From Pseudomonadota bacterium (GTDB taxonomy: Bacteria > Pseudomonadota > Alphaproteobacteria > Rhizobiales > JAKPQE01), in contig JAKPQE010000179.1 of the NCBI GenBank assembly GCA_029572955.1, positions 19,650 through 83,649 of the forward strand: a stretch of DNA of 64,000 nucleotides, given 5' to 3'. This document shows, piece by piece, positions 37,067 through 46,386 of the stretch; positions within the stretch are counted from its first letter, which is position 1, and every line of letters starts with the position of its first letter. A program made the position numbers and the translations under genes. The notes beneath the pieces were generated by a model. That model did no database searches, was not told where the DNA came from, and worked only from the letters and a program-made list of their open reading frames with translations.

Positions 37067-38128
37067 ATGAAGAAGATCATTGCCGCCGCTGCCGCCGCGC
37101 TGGCGCTGGCGGTCGTCCCGGCCCAGGCCGAGAAGCTGAAGGTCGGTTTCGTCTATGTCGGTCCCGTCGGCGACCACGGCTGGAGCTATCAGCACAATCA
37201 GGGCCGCCTCGCGGTCGAGGAGGCTCTCGGCGACCAGGTCGAGACGACGTTCGTCGAGAACGTCTCGGAAGGCCCCGACGCCGAGCGCACCATCGAGCGC
37301 CTCGCCCATGACGGCAACAAGCTGATCTTCACCACCTCGTTCGGCTTCATGAACCCGACCCTCAAGGTCGCCAAGAAGTTCCCGGACGTGAAGTTCGAGC
37401 ACGCCACCGGCTACAAGCGCGCCGACAACGTCGCGACCTATTCGGCCCGCTTCTACGAGGGCCGCTACGTGATCGGCCAGATCGCCGCCAAGATGTCGAA
37501 GACCGGCACCGTCGGCTACATCGGCTCCTTCCCGATCCCGGAAGTGGTGCGCGGCATCAACTCGTTCATGCTCGGCGCCCAGTCGGTCAATCCGGACATG
37601 AAGGTCAAGGTCGTCTGGGTGAACTCCTGGTACGACCCGGGCAAGGAAGCCGACGCGGCCAAGGCCCTCATCGACCAGGGCGCCGACGTGATCTCGCAGC
37701 ACACCGACTCGCCGGCGCCGCTGCAGGTCGCCGAGGAGCGCGGCATCGTCGGTTTCGGCCAGGCCTCCGACATGATCCGCTTCGCCCCGAAGGCGCAGCT
37801 GACCGCGATCGTCGACAACTGGTCCGACTACTACATCGCCCGCACCAAGGCGGTCATCGACGGCAGCTGGAAGAGCGAGGACGCCTGGGGCGGCTTTGCC
37901 GCCAACATGGTCAACATGGCGCCCTACACCAATCTGCCCGAGGATGTCGTCAAGATGGCCGAGGAGACGGCGGCCAGGATCAAGTCCGGCGAGCTGCATC
38001 CCTTCGCCGGTCCGATCACCAAGCAGGACGGCAGCGAGGCCGTGAAGGCCGGTGAGACCCTCGGCGACGACGTGCTGCTCGGCATGAACTGGTACGTCAA
38101 GGGCGTCGACGACAAACTTCCGGAATGA
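37067..38128 (+). CDS. BMP/PnrA-like nucleoside-binding protein
   Basis: 353 residues. Sec signal peptide (KKIIAAAAAALALAVVPAQA) followed by the PBP1 BMP fold: VGFVYVGPVGDHGWSYQHNQ, ITTSFGFMN-like IFTTSFGFMNPTLKVAKKFP, and DVISQHTDSPAPLQVAEERG. No lipobox Cys is present, so it is a soluble periplasmic protein. It captures a nucleoside or purine-like ligand for the two permeases. Start follows a GAGGGAGTC leader. A terminator-like hairpin follows. Confidence 0.93.
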   Translation: MKKIIAAAAAALALAVVPAQAEKLKVGFVYVGPVGDHGWSYQHNQGRLAVEEALGDQVETTFVENVSEGPDAERTIERLAHDGNKLIFTTSFGFMNPTLKVAKKFPDVKFEHATGYKRADNVATYSARFYEGRYVIGQIAAKMSKTGTVGYIGSFPIPEVVRGINSFMLGAQSVNPDMKVKVVWVNSWYDPGKEADAAKALIDQGADVISQHTDSPAPLQVAEERGIVGFGQASDMIRFAPKAQLTAIVDNWSDYYIARTKAVIDGSWKSEDAWGGFAANMVNMAPYTNLPEDVVKMAEETAARIKSGELHPFAGPITKQDGSEAVKAGETLGDDVLLGMNWYVKGVDDKLPE

Positions 38129-38161
38129 CCGGTCGGTCGAAATCCCTGTGAACAGGAAGAA

Positions 38162-38187
38162 GAGCCGGGGCCTAAGCGCCTCGGCTC
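38162..38187 (+). terminator. Hairpin after the binding-protein gene
   Basis: GAGCCGGGGC pairs with GCCTCGGCTC (one G-U) around a 6-base loop, 34 bases past the stop. The T-run is weak (GTTG). Confidence 0.5.
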
Positions 38188-38325
38188 GTTGCCTTCCACT
38201 GCACTGCACCATGCATTACACGCAGTTTTGATCCGTTCCTACTTGCAGAACTCTTCGACGATGCTACCCTGCGACCGGACGCCGCAGTTTGTATGCGGGC
38301 GGCGAGACGCGGGAGAGCCAGCGAA

Positions 38326-38910
38326 ATGCATGTCGAACCAGCGGATGTCAGGCGAGTTCCGTGGCTGTTGCGGCCGTTTTTCTGGAACCAGAAGCGCAAA
38401 TACGGCGAGCACCTGCTGGCCGCGCTGGCCTGGGCGCGTTCGCCGAAGCTCTTCATGGGCGTTGCCGTGCTCTACGGCATGATCGACCGGCGCTCCTCGC
38501 CGATCGAGCCGCAGCTGCGCTCGCTGATCACCGTCCGCGTCTCCCAGATCAACTGGTGCACCTTCTGCGTCGATCTCAATTCGGCGACGCTGATGAAGCG
38601 CGGCGCCGACCGCGCCAAGGTCGAGGCCCTGCTCGACTGGCGCCAGAGCGAGCTTTTCACGGACCGCGAGCGGGCCGCTCTCGACTATGCCGAAGCGATC
38701 ACCTGGTCGGACCGGCAGGTCGATGATCGGCTGATGGCCGAGCTGCGCCGGCATTTCGACAATGACGGTATCGTCGAGCTGACCGGCCTCATCGCCTTCC
38801 AGAACCTGTCGAGCAAGTTCAACGCCGCGCTCGCCGTGCCGCCGCAGGGTTTCTGTACGGTACCGGTGGCCGTGGTCGAGGCGGAAGACGAGCGTCTGGC
38901 GGCGGAGTGA
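38326..38910 (+). CDS. Carboxymuconolactone decarboxylase/AhpD-like protein
   Basis: 194 residues from the ATG at 38326 (an upstream in-frame ATG at 38293 has no ribosome site). The CMD/AhpD core has SLITVRVSQINWCTFCVDLN with a CxxC redox pair, then ERAALDYAEAITWSDRQVDD. CxxC members act as peroxidase-type or alkylhydroperoxidase-like proteins. It is monocistronic and convergent with hspQ. Confidence 0.85.
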   Translation: MHVEPADVRRVPWLLRPFFWNQKRKYGEHLLAALAWARSPKLFMGVAVLYGMIDRRSSPIEPQLRSLITVRVSQINWCTFCVDLNSATLMKRGADRAKVEALLDWRQSELFTDRERAALDYAEAITWSDRQVDDRLMAELRRHFDNDGIVELTGLIAFQNLSSKFNAALAVPPQGFCTVPVAVVEAEDERLAAE

Positions 38911-38941
38911 CGCCGCGATCTCATGCCCGGAGCGCGTGGTG

Positions 38942-39271
38942 TCAGTGGGTCACGCGCGTCCGCTGGCGATAGCGGCCGTCGACCACGCCGTCGAACATCT
39001 CTTCGACCTGCGGATGGCGCACCGGCGTCTCGATGCTGTCGGGCAACAGGTTCTGTTCCGAGACATAGGCGATGTACTCGGTCTCCTCGTTCTCGGCGAG
39101 GAGATGATAGTAGGGCTGGTCCTTTTCGGGCCGCGTCTCTTCCGGGATCGCTTCCCACCATTCCTCGGTGTTCGAGAACGTCGGATCGATGTCGAAGATG
39201 ACGCCGCGGAACGGATAGAACCGGTGGCGGACGACCTGTCCGATCATGAATTTGGCGGTTCTTTCTTTCAC
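38942..39271 (-). CDS. hspQ: Heat shock protein HspQ
   Basis: 109 residues from a GTG with GGAAG upstream. It carries the YccV/HspQ hemimethylated-DNA-binding-like fold: FMIGQVVRHRFYPFRGVIFD, EKDQPYYHLLAENEETEYIA and YVSEQNLLPD. In E. coli HspQ is a Lon specificity factor. The longer frame in this strand (to 39331) crosses the terminator of the neighbouring gene and is not used. Confidence 0.93.
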   Translation of the reverse strand: MKERTAKFMIGQVVRHRFYPFRGVIFDIDPTFSNTEEWWEAIPEETRPEKDQPYYHLLAENEETEYIAYVSEQNLLPDSIETPVRHPQVEEMFDGVVDGRYRQRTRVTH

Positions 39272-39287
39272 GGGCGACTTCCAACGC

Positions 39288-39329
39288 TGTTCAAACAAAA
39301 GGGTCCCGGCGGGGGGGGCCGCCGGGACC
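39288..39329 (-). terminator. Rho-independent terminator of the CitE-like lyase gene
   Basis: Read on the minus strand, GGTCCCGGCGG pairs over 11 bp with CCGCCGGGACC around a 6-base C-loop, followed by CTTTTGTTTG. Confidence 0.85.
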
Positions 39330-39379
39330 ATTATTCCACTTGAAGGGAAGGAGCAACAAGAGGGGCGAGGGCGATGCCC

Positions 39380-40420
39380 TCACAGCCCGTAGGCGGCGCC
39401 GCGCTCCGGGTCCTTCTTGGCGACGAGCCGGGCGAGGTCGACGATGACCTTGGCCTGCTTCCAGGTGGCGTCGTCCTGCATCTTGCCGTCGATCATCACC
39501 GCGCCGGTGCCGTCGGGCATCGCCTCGAGGATCTTCTTGGCGAAGGCGACCTCGCCGGCGTCCGGGCTGAACACCCGCTTGGCGATGTCGATCTGGGTCG
39601 GATGCAGCGACCAGGCGCCGAGGCAGCCCATCAGGAAGGCGTTGCGGAACTGCGCCTCGCAGGCCTCGAGGTCGGAAAAGTCGCCGAACGGCCCGTAGAA
39701 CGGCTTGATGCCGGCCGACATGCAGGCATCGACCATCCTGGCGACGGTGTAGTGCCAGAGGTCCTGCTGGAAGGCGGTGCGCGGTGCCTCGCCGGCCTTG
39801 TCGGCGAGCACGGCATAGTCGGGATGGCCGCCGCCGACGCGGGTCGTCTTCATGCCGCGCGAGGCGGCGAGGTCCGCCGGGCCGAGGCTCATGCCGTGCA
39901 TGCGCGGCGAGGCGGTGGCGATGCTGTCGACGTTCTTGACGCCCTCGGCGGTCTCGAGGATCGCGTGGATCAGGATCGGCTTTGCGATGCCGTGGCGCGC
40001 CTCGAGCTGGGCGAGCAGCTGGTCGAGATAGTGGATGTCCCACGGGCCCTCGACCTTCGGCAGCATGACGACGTCGAGCTTGTCGCCGACCGCGCCGACG
40101 ATCTCGACGATGTCGTCGAGCAGCCAGGGCGAGTTTAGGCAGTTGACGCGGGTCCAGAGCCCGGTGTCGCCGAAATCGTTTTCTTTGGCCATGGCGATGA
40201 AGCCCTGGCGCGCCTCGATCTTCTTGTCGGCCGGAATGGCGTCCTCGAGATTGCCGAGCACCACGTCGACGCTCTTGACGAGGTCGGGCACCTTGGCGCG
40301 CATCTTCTCGACATGCGGCGGCACGAAATGGATCATCCGCTCGAGCCGGACCGGCAGCTCGCGATAGGGCTCGGGGGCGCCGATGGCGAGCGGCTTGAAG
40401 AAGGCGCGCGGCGTTTTCAT
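39380..40420 (-). CDS. HpcH/HpaI (CitE-like) CoA ester lyase, second copy
   Basis: 346 residues, longer than the other lyase in the window. Family motifs: [68 protein letters not shown] and [15 protein letters not shown]. Related malyl-CoA-type lyases split malyl-CoA or beta-methylmalyl-CoA. The start ATG has GGGAGAAAG upstream. It is monocistronic with its own strong terminator. The substrate is not determined by sequence. Confidence 0.87.
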   Translation of the reverse strand: MKTPRAFFKPLAIGAPEPYRELPVRLERMIHFVPPHVEKMRAKVPDLVKSVDVVLGNLEDAIPADKKIEARQGFIAMAKENDFGDTGLWTRVNCLNSPWLLDDIVEIVGAVGDKLDVVMLPKVEGPWDIHYLDQLLAQLEARHGIAKPILIHAILETAEGVKNVDSIATASPRMHGMSLGPADLAASRGMKTTRVGGGHPDYAVLADKAGEAPRTAFQQDLWHYTVARMVDACMSAGIKPFYGPFGDFSDLEACEAQFRNAFLMGCLGAWSLHPTQIDIAKRVFSPDAGEVAFAKKILEAMPDGTGAVMIDGKMQDDATWKQAKVIVDLARLVAKKDPERGAAYGL

Positions 40421-40531
40421 GGGGGCTTTCTCCCGCTGGATGGAGGGTTTAGCCGCACCATATCGCGCTTGCGCTGCGGTGCAACAGAAACCGCCGGCGA
40501 TCATCCGAACGTCTGAAGGAGGTCCGCCCGC

Positions 40532-41461
40532 TCAGTCCTCGTCGTCCGCCGCGTCGGCGGTATCGCCGGGCAGCACCGCGCCCCAGCGCTTCTGCGCCCA
40601 CATCCAGTGGTCGGGATGCTCGCGGATCCAGCGCTCGAAGATGGCGTGCAGCGCCTTGGTGGCGGCCAGGACGTCGGCCGAGCGGTCGTCGGTGCGCGGC
40701 ACCGGCACTTCCTCGATCTCGATGCGGAAGCGCGCGCCGCCGGTGCGGATGGTTCGCGCCGCGACGAGCGGCACGTCGAGCACCCGGGCGATCATCGCCG
40801 GGAAGGGATTGGTCGGCGCCGGATGGCCGAAGAAGGCGATGTCGAGCCCGTGCGCCTTGCGCTGGTCGGCGAGCATGGCGATGTGACCGCCCTCCTTGAC
40901 GAAGGCGAGTACCTTGCGCCCGACCGCGTCGCCCTTCTGGAAAAGGCCGCCGGGATAGAGGCCGGCGCGCTGCGAGAGCAGGTAACGCTCGACCAGCGGA
41001 TTGCGCAGCGGCCGGTAGATGCCGCCCGAGCGCATGCCGTTCGCCGTCGCCGGCACGACGACGACCTCCCAGTTGCCGTAGTGCAGCGAGGCCATCGAGC
41101 AGCCGCGTCCGCTCGCCACGATCTCGCGCACCCGCGCCGCATCGGCAAATTCGATGCGCGAGGGATCGGCGACGATCCGGTCGAGCATGAAGGTCTCGGC
41201 AAAGACCCGGCCGAGATTTTCCCACATGGCGCGGGCGATCGTCTCGCGCTCGGCCGGCGAGGTCTCGGGCAGGGCGAGCGCCATATGGGCGAGCGCCCGC
41301 TTGTGCCGGCCGGTGAGCGGGGCAAGGACGCGCCACGTCCGGCCCATCGCCGCCGAAGCGACGTCGAGCGACGCCAGACGCAGGATGCCGCCGAGAAGGC
41401 GCACGCCGGCATATTCCAGCGCTTCGCTCACCGATCTCGACCAGCCCGATTGTCGCGACAA
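40532..41461 (-). CDS. Lipid A biosynthesis lauroyl/myristoyl acyltransferase
   Basis: 309 residues from a TTG with AAAGGA upstream (a GTG at 41431 is the alternative). Lysophospholipid acyltransferase fold of LpxL/HtrB type: the catalytic H-x4-D/E motif is SLHYGNWE, followed by GIYRPLRNPLVERYLL and DQRKAHGLDIAFFG. It adds secondary acyl chains to Kdo2-lipid IVA at the inner membrane. It has an acidic C-terminal tail. It is divergent from the AEC carrier gene. Confidence 0.88.
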   Translation of the reverse strand: MSRQSGWSRSVSEALEYAGVRLLGGILRLASLDVASAAMGRTWRVLAPLTGRHKRALAHMALALPETSPAERETIARAMWENLGRVFAETFMLDRIVADPSRIEFADAARVREIVASGRGCSMASLHYGNWEVVVVPATANGMRSGGIYRPLRNPLVERYLLSQRAGLYPGGLFQKGDAVGRKVLAFVKEGGHIAMLADQRKAHGLDIAFFGHPAPTNPFPAMIARVLDVPLVAARTIRTGGARFRIEIEEVPVPRTDDRSADVLAATKALHAIFERWIREHPDHWMWAQKRWGAVLPGDTADAADDED

Positions 41462-41620
41462 GCGTCGTCCTTTTCTTTCTCGTGGAGCAAAGGCGTCTGG
41501 CGACGGCCGGACGTTGACCCCTGTTGCCAAAGCCGCTAGGCCACCGTCAAGCCCGATCGCGCATCGGGCGCCCCGCCGCCGCGTCTCCGGTCGGTCGGCG
41601 GGCAAGCCCAGGTGCCGGTC

Positions 41621-42586
41621 GTGAACGATATTCTTTCACTCGCCCTGCCGTTCTTCGGCCTCATCTTTCTCGGCTACGTGTCGGGAAAGCTGGTGCACAT
41701 CCCCGAAGAGGGCCTCGCCTGGCTGAATTTCTTCATCATCTACATCGCCCTGCCGGCGCTGTTCTTCCTCCTGATCGCCGAGACACCGATCGAACAGCTC
41801 GCCAACTGGGCGTTCGTCCTGACGACGACCTTCTCGACCTATTGCGGCTTTGCCATCGCCTTTGCGATCGGTGTGCTCGTCACCCGCGGCAATATCCCCG
41901 AATCGACGATCATGGGCATCGCCGGCGCCTATTCGAACATCGGCTACATGGGACCGGGCCTGACGCTCGCCGCCCTCGGGCCGGAGGCGACGGTGCCGAC
42001 GACGCTGATCTTCTGCTTCGACAACGCGCTGCTCTTCACCCTGGCGCCGCTGATGATGGCGATCGGCGGCACCGAGAAGAAGCCGATCGGCCAGGTCGTC
42101 CTGCTCGCCGCCAAGCGCGTGCTGCTGCACCCGTTCATCCTCGCCACCATGGCCGGCGTCGCCGCCGCGGCGATCGATTTCCAGCCGCCCGTGGCGATCG
42201 GCAAGATGCTGACCTTCCTCAAATCGGCCGCCGCGCCCTGCGCGCTCTTCACCCTCGGCGTGACGGTCGCGCTCCGGCCGCTGAAGAAGGTGCCGACCGA
42301 GCTGCCGGCGCTGCTCTTCGTCAAGCTCGTCATCCATCCGGTGATCGTCTGGGTGCTGCTCGGCTATGTCGGCAACTTCGAGCCGGTCTGGGTCTACACC
42401 GCGATCCTGATGGCCTCGCTGCCGCCGGCCCTCAACGTGTTCGTCATCGCCCGCCAGTACGGTACCTATGTCGAGCGCGCCTCGAGCGTCGTTCTCGTCG
42501 GCACGCTGGTCTCGGTCTTCACCGTCACCGGGCTGCTCTATCTCATCGCCCACAAGATCCTGCCGGCGGACCTCTTTCCCGGCTGA
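41621..42586 (+). CDS. AEC-family (auxin efflux carrier-like) transporter
   Basis: 321 residues starting at a GTG (another GTG at 41612 is possible; CAGGTG lies just before the chosen one). About 10 hydrophobic segments, with the AEC/MdcF features FFIIYIALPALFFLLIAETP, GAYSNIGYMGPGLTLAALG and an AEC C-terminal half with LPPALNVFVIARQYG. Bacterial members move dicarboxylates such as malonate or malate. It lies 22 bases before the CaiB/BaiF transferase and may be co-transcribed with it. Confidence 0.88.
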   Translation: MNDILSLALPFFGLIFLGYVSGKLVHIPEEGLAWLNFFIIYIALPALFFLLIAETPIEQLANWAFVLTTTFSTYCGFAIAFAIGVLVTRGNIPESTIMGIAGAYSNIGYMGPGLTLAALGPEATVPTTLIFCFDNALLFTLAPLMMAIGGTEKKPIGQVVLLAAKRVLLHPFILATMAGVAAAAIDFQPPVAIGKMLTFLKSAAAPCALFTLGVTVALRPLKKVPTELPALLFVKLVIHPVIVWVLLGYVGNFEPVWVYTAILMASLPPALNVFVIARQYGTYVERASSVVLVGTLVSVFTVTGLLYLIAHKILPADLFPG

Positions 42587-42608
42587 TCGAAGCAACAGGG
42601 GTTTCGCC

Positions 42609-43697
42609 ATGCGTCCGCTCGAAGGCATCACGGTCATCGATTTCACGACGCTGCTGCCGGGGCCGCTCGCCACCCTGATGCTCGCCGAGGCCGGCGCCCG
42701 CGTGATCAAGGTCGAGCGCCCGGGCGGCGAGGACATGCGCTTCTATCCGCCGGCCGTCGGCGGCGTGTCGGCCCATTTCGCCGCCCTCAACCGCGGCAAG
42801 GAGGGCTTCGTCCTCGATCTCGAGGACGCGGGCTCGAGGGCGGCGCTGATGGAACTCGCCGCCAGGGCCGACGTCATCGTCGAGCAGTTCCGTCCCGGTG
42901 TCATCGACCGCCTCGGCTTCGGCTACGAGGCCGTGAAGGTGGTCAATCCCGGCATCGTCTTCTGCTCGATCTCCGGCTACGGCCAGACCGGCCCGAAGGC
43001 GATGAAGGCCGGCCACGACCTCAACTACCAGGCCGAGACGGGCATCCTCGCGCTCTCGCACGGGCCGACCGAGGCCCCGGTGCTGCCGGCGACGCTCACG
43101 GCCGATATCGGCGGCGGCTCGATGCCGGCGGTGATCAACATCCTTCTTGCCCTCCTCAAGCGCAACGCGAGCGGCGAGGGGACCCGCATCGACATCGCCA
43201 TGACGGACGCGATGTTCGCCTTCGCCCCGTTCCCGATGTCGGAGGGCAACGCCACCGGCCATTTTCCGAAGAACGGGCAGGGCTACCTCACCGGCGCCCT
43301 GCCGCGCTACGGGCTCTACCCGACGGCCGACGGCCGCATCGCCGCGATCGCCGCGCTCGAGCCGAAATTCTGGCAGCGCTTCTGCGAGCTGATCCAGTTG
43401 CCGGCCGAGCTGCGCAACGACATCGCCGACCCGCCGGCGACGCGCGCCGCGGTCTCGGCGGCGATCCGCGCCAGGACCGCCGAGGAGTGGATCCCGCTCT
43501 TTGCCGAGGCCGACTGCTGCGCCAACATCGCCCGCACCCTCGAGGAGGCGATGGCCGATCCGGACTTCATCGAGCGCGGCCTGTTTGCCCGCAAGGTCCT
43601 CCTGCCGAACGGCGACACCATGCCTGCCGCCGCCGTACCGATCGTCCCGGAGCTGCGCGAGGACGACGGCGAGGCGAAACCTTTTCCGGCGATCTGA
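42609..43697 (+). CDS. CaiB/BaiF-family CoA-transferase
   Basis: 362 residues of the family III CoA-transferase fold: TVIDFTTLLPGPLATLMLAE, VIKVERPGGEDMR, IVEQFRPGVIDRLG and CSISGYGQTGPKA near the start, with the catalytic Asp expected in LNYQAETGILAL-type sequence nearby. It moves CoA between carboxylic acids (formyl, succinyl or racemase-type). It follows the AEC carrier; together they may take up and activate a dicarboxylate, an inference. Confidence 0.9.
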   Translation: MRPLEGITVIDFTTLLPGPLATLMLAEAGARVIKVERPGGEDMRFYPPAVGGVSAHFAALNRGKEGFVLDLEDAGSRAALMELAARADVIVEQFRPGVIDRLGFGYEAVKVVNPGIVFCSISGYGQTGPKAMKAGHDLNYQAETGILALSHGPTEAPVLPATLTADIGGGSMPAVINILLALLKRNASGEGTRIDIAMTDAMFAFAPFPMSEGNATGHFPKNGQGYLTGALPRYGLYPTADGRIAAIAALEPKFWQRFCELIQLPAELRNDIADPPATRAAVSAAIRARTAEEWIPLFAEADCCANIARTLEEAMADPDFIERGLFARKVLLPNGDTMPAAAVPIVPELREDDGEAKPFPAI

Positions 43698-43756
43698 CGG
43701 ATGGTCCGGCGCCGAAATCGAGAAATCGGAATTGCAGGGATGCCCAATGGTCTCTA

Positions 43757-43789
43757 CGGTTGCAGGAGCAACGCAACAAACTGCAACCG
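43757..43789. repeat. 9-bp inverted repeat at the left edge of insert 1
   Basis: CGGTTGCAG and CTGCAACCG pair perfectly around a 15-base spacer, about 60 bases after the CoA-transferase stop. It may be that gene's transcript end or a trace of the insertion. Confidence 0.5.
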
Positions 43790-43898
43790 AAATTCAGTCA
43801 GATGACCGTGACAAAGTTTTGCCACCGCTTTATGCAGAGAAGAAGTGGTCAAAGACATGACACTTTAAATAAAGAGATATCATGGCGTGGGGTGTATC

Positions 43899-44921
43899 AT
43901 GAAACGAATCTTTGCCGGTGCGGCTAATGCATTTATTGCCTTTGCATTGTTCGCGGGATTTATGGCTACAACACTGCTAGTTCTCTCGATTTTCAATATC
44001 GGATCCGTATCGTATGGCGATCAGGATGTATTTGTAACGATTTCGGTCTTTGGAATTTTCTTTGCGCTATTTTTTATTGCAAGCGATTCGCGCCGAAAAA
44101 AAAGAGAAACTCTAGAGAGTATTTCACAAACACTTGACGGAGATCTGCGTGCTGTTGTCCGTGCAAAAGAGTTATTCACATCTTCGGAAAAACACTATAG
44201 GGCTGCCATCTTCAGTCAAGTTCTTTCTTTCGCTATTTTGATTCTGGTTGCGGTTTTTGTTGCGCTGGCTGGAATGGCAATCAGTCGCGAGACCGTTGAA
44301 TTTCAAACGGCCAGTCAATTAAGGGCCCAAATTGCGATCTTGGAAGCAGAAAAGGCCAATTTTGAGGAATTGGATGCTGGTTTTAGGAGGTGGCGTGAGA
44401 GAGTTGGCAATGACTTATCGTCACCGGAAAATCTCTCGATCGAAAACGCGTTTAGAGCGCTCGTCGATATTGCATCCACTAGAAATCAAGGGCAATTGGA
44501 CCAATTCCGGACAGATCTGGCGAACGCCCTTCGGAAACAGCTTGATGCGGAAGTGGATTTTTTTAGCCCTACCTATCGGATGTTTTCTTCAATTGTAATA
44601 AGAATATCTGTTGTTGCTGTTGCGATATATCTGGTTGTTATTCTGAACAAGGCCTACAAGATGAATATAAAATTGTCATCGTACTATAGATCAAGATTTC
44701 TATCAATGATCCGGGGCGATTCAAATCTCAAGGAATTTTCAGCATACACCAAACTGACAAATCCTTCTGTTGATTTCGACGATGATATCCGGCATCCGAT
44801 CGAGCATATCGTCGAATCCATAAAGGAAATGTCTGCAACTCTTGGCATGGATGGAGCGCAAAAAAGAAAGAGCGGCAAAATCCATGAAACAGAATCCGCG
44901 ACAAAAACCAATGGAACTTGA
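43899..44921 (+). CDS. Unknown four-helix membrane protein in low-G+C DNA
   Basis: 340 residues from the ATG at 43899 with GGGGTG upstream. Predicted membrane segments lie at about 10-33, 44-62, 105-128 and 230-252. The long loop between segments 3 and 4 is charged and likely coiled coil (AQIAILEAEKANFEELDAGF, FRTDLANALRKQLDAEVDFF). The C-terminus is a cytoplasmic-looking hydrophilic tail of about 85 residues. Codon use (AAT, ATT, TTT, AGA, AAA) is unlike every neighbour, indicating recent acquisition. I recognise no family. The layout resembles membrane effectors of defence modules, but no partner gene is next to it. Confidence 0.8.
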   Translation: MKRIFAGAANAFIAFALFAGFMATTLLVLSIFNIGSVSYGDQDVFVTISVFGIFFALFFIASDSRRKKRETLESISQTLDGDLRAVVRAKELFTSSEKHYRAAIFSQVLSFAILILVAVFVALAGMAISRETVEFQTASQLRAQIAILEAEKANFEELDAGFRRWRERVGNDLSSPENLSIENAFRALVDIASTRNQGQLDQFRTDLANALRKQLDAEVDFFSPTYRMFSSIVIRISVVAVAIYLVVILNKAYKMNIKLSSYYRSRFLSMIRGDSNLKEFSAYTKLTNPSVDFDDDIRHPIEHIVESIKEMSATLGMDGAQKRKSGKIHETESATKTNGT

Positions 44922-44944
44922 AGCATTGGTTCGCATCTTGGACA

Positions 44945-46216
44945 TCAATTGTCTGATGCGTCACGTGAGGGATGTAGGTCAAATGTGTCTAGTTTCCCTC
45001 CCCGCATCAGCTTCGGCAGGCGCATGGTCGGGGCGATGCCCTCGCGCATCATCATCCGCCGGAGGCCACCGAGGCGGCTGGCGAGATAGAGGCCGAAGCC
45101 GTGCAGGCCCTGGGCCGGCAGGAAATCGGAGAGCAGGGTGCGGTTGAGAAGATCGACGGCGGTCGTCCGGCTCCGAACGTCGACCTGGCGATTGCGGTCA
45201 TAGGCGCCGAGCACCTCGGGTCCGCCGACATCGCCGCCGAGCCTGGCGACGCCGGCGACCGCATCGGCGAGCGCCGCGACGTCGCGAAGGCCGAGATTGA
45301 GCCCCTGCGCGCCGATCGGTGGGAAGACGTGCGCCGCCTCGCCGACGAGAGCAACCCGGGCGCGGCCGAACGCCTTCGGCACCATGCCGGACATCGGATA
45401 GATCTGCCGGTCGGGCTCGACCGTCACCTTGCCGAGGATCGACTGGCCACGCCGCTCGATTTCCGCCGACAGCTCGTCGTCGGCAAGCCCGTATAGCCGC
45501 TCGGCCTCCTCGGGCCTGACGATGCACACGAGGCTCGAGCGCAGCCCCGGCAGCGGCACCATCGTGAACGGCCCGGTCTCGGTGTGGAATTCGGTCGAGA
45601 CGAACCGGTGCGCCACCGTGTGGCCGAAATTGAGGACGAGCGCCGACTGCGGATAGCTCCAGCTCCGGACCTCGATGCCGGCTGCTGCCCGGCAGGGCGA
45701 GTTGCGCCCGTCGGCGGCAACGACGAGGCGAGCCGCGAGCCGCTGTCCGTTCGAAAGGGTGAGTGTTGCCCGCACCTCGCCGGGTTCGAGCGCCTCGAGG
45801 AAGGCCGGCACCTGGGTGAGGCTTTTCTCGGCCCCGGCGGCGGCGCGCAGCGCCGCATTCAGCGCCTCGTTCGGGATGTTGGCGCCGAACGCCTCGAGGC
45901 CGATCTCGGCCGAGGAGAACTCGACGAGCGGGGCGCGGATCAGCCGCCGCGTGCCGTCGATGATGCGCATCACCTTCAGCGGCGCGCCTTCGGCCGAGAC
46001 CGCGTCCCAGAGGCCGAGCGTCCGCAGCATCTCGACCGAGCCGGCAAGGAGGGCCGTCGTGCGCGCATCGCGGCCGGCGGGCTCGGGCGCGACGAGCACG
46101 GTCGAAAGGCCGAGCCGGGCAAAGACGATCGCCGCGGTCATGCCGGCCGGGCCGGCGCCGACGACCGCGACGTCGAAGCGTTCGGGCTCGGTGGGGGTGG
46201 CGCTCGTGTCGGTCAT
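44945..46216 (-). CDS. UbiH/UbiF-type FAD hydroxylase with altered C-terminus
   Basis: 423 residues. FAD-dependent hydroxylase of ubiquinone biosynthesis: GxGxxG in VAVVGAGPAGMTAAIVF, DGRNSPCR, the GD-type second motif RVALVGEAAHVFPPIGAQGLNLG and RNRQVDVRSR. After LPKLMRGGK the last 16 codons (LDTFDLHPSRDASDN) come from the low-G+C insert, so the natural C-terminus has been replaced. The catalytic part is complete and probably functional. The ATG at 46216 has GGGAG upstream. Which ring position it hydroxylates is not decided. Confidence 0.88.
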   Translation of the reverse strand: MTDTSATPTEPERFDVAVVGAGPAGMTAAIVFARLGLSTVLVAPEPAGRDARTTALLAGSVEMLRTLGLWDAVSAEGAPLKVMRIIDGTRRLIRAPLVEFSSAEIGLEAFGANIPNEALNAALRAAAGAEKSLTQVPAFLEALEPGEVRATLTLSNGQRLAARLVVAADGRNSPCRAAAGIEVRSWSYPQSALVLNFGHTVAHRFVSTEFHTETGPFTMVPLPGLRSSLVCIVRPEEAERLYGLADDELSAEIERRGQSILGKVTVEPDRQIYPMSGMVPKAFGRARVALVGEAAHVFPPIGAQGLNLGLRDVAALADAVAGVARLGGDVGGPEVLGAYDRNRQVDVRSRTTAVDLLNRTLLSDFLPAQGLHGFGLYLASRLGGLRRMMMREGIAPTMRLPKLMRGGKLDTFDLHPSRDASDN

Positions 46217-46386
46217 CGTCGGATGCTCCCGCATGTCCTGTTGGCCCGCTCGGCCGCGTTCGTTGCCCGGCAGGCTTGCCGCCGAAGGCCGGTGATGCGA
46301 TGAGACAGATCAACGCATGCTTTCCAGCTTTCGGCAAATTGCTCTATGAAGAGCGGGTGCCGCAAGACCGAGGCGAGCGACGGGGC

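Larger units (their letters stand above)
43720..44997. mobile_element. Low-G+C insert 1 (no mobility gene)
   Basis: Base composition drops sharply after the CoA-transferase gene and rises again inside the 3' end of the UbiH-type gene. The segment holds one unknown membrane protein and an inverted repeat near its left edge. No integrase, transposase or flanking direct repeat was found. The limits are estimated by eye. Confidence 0.5.
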
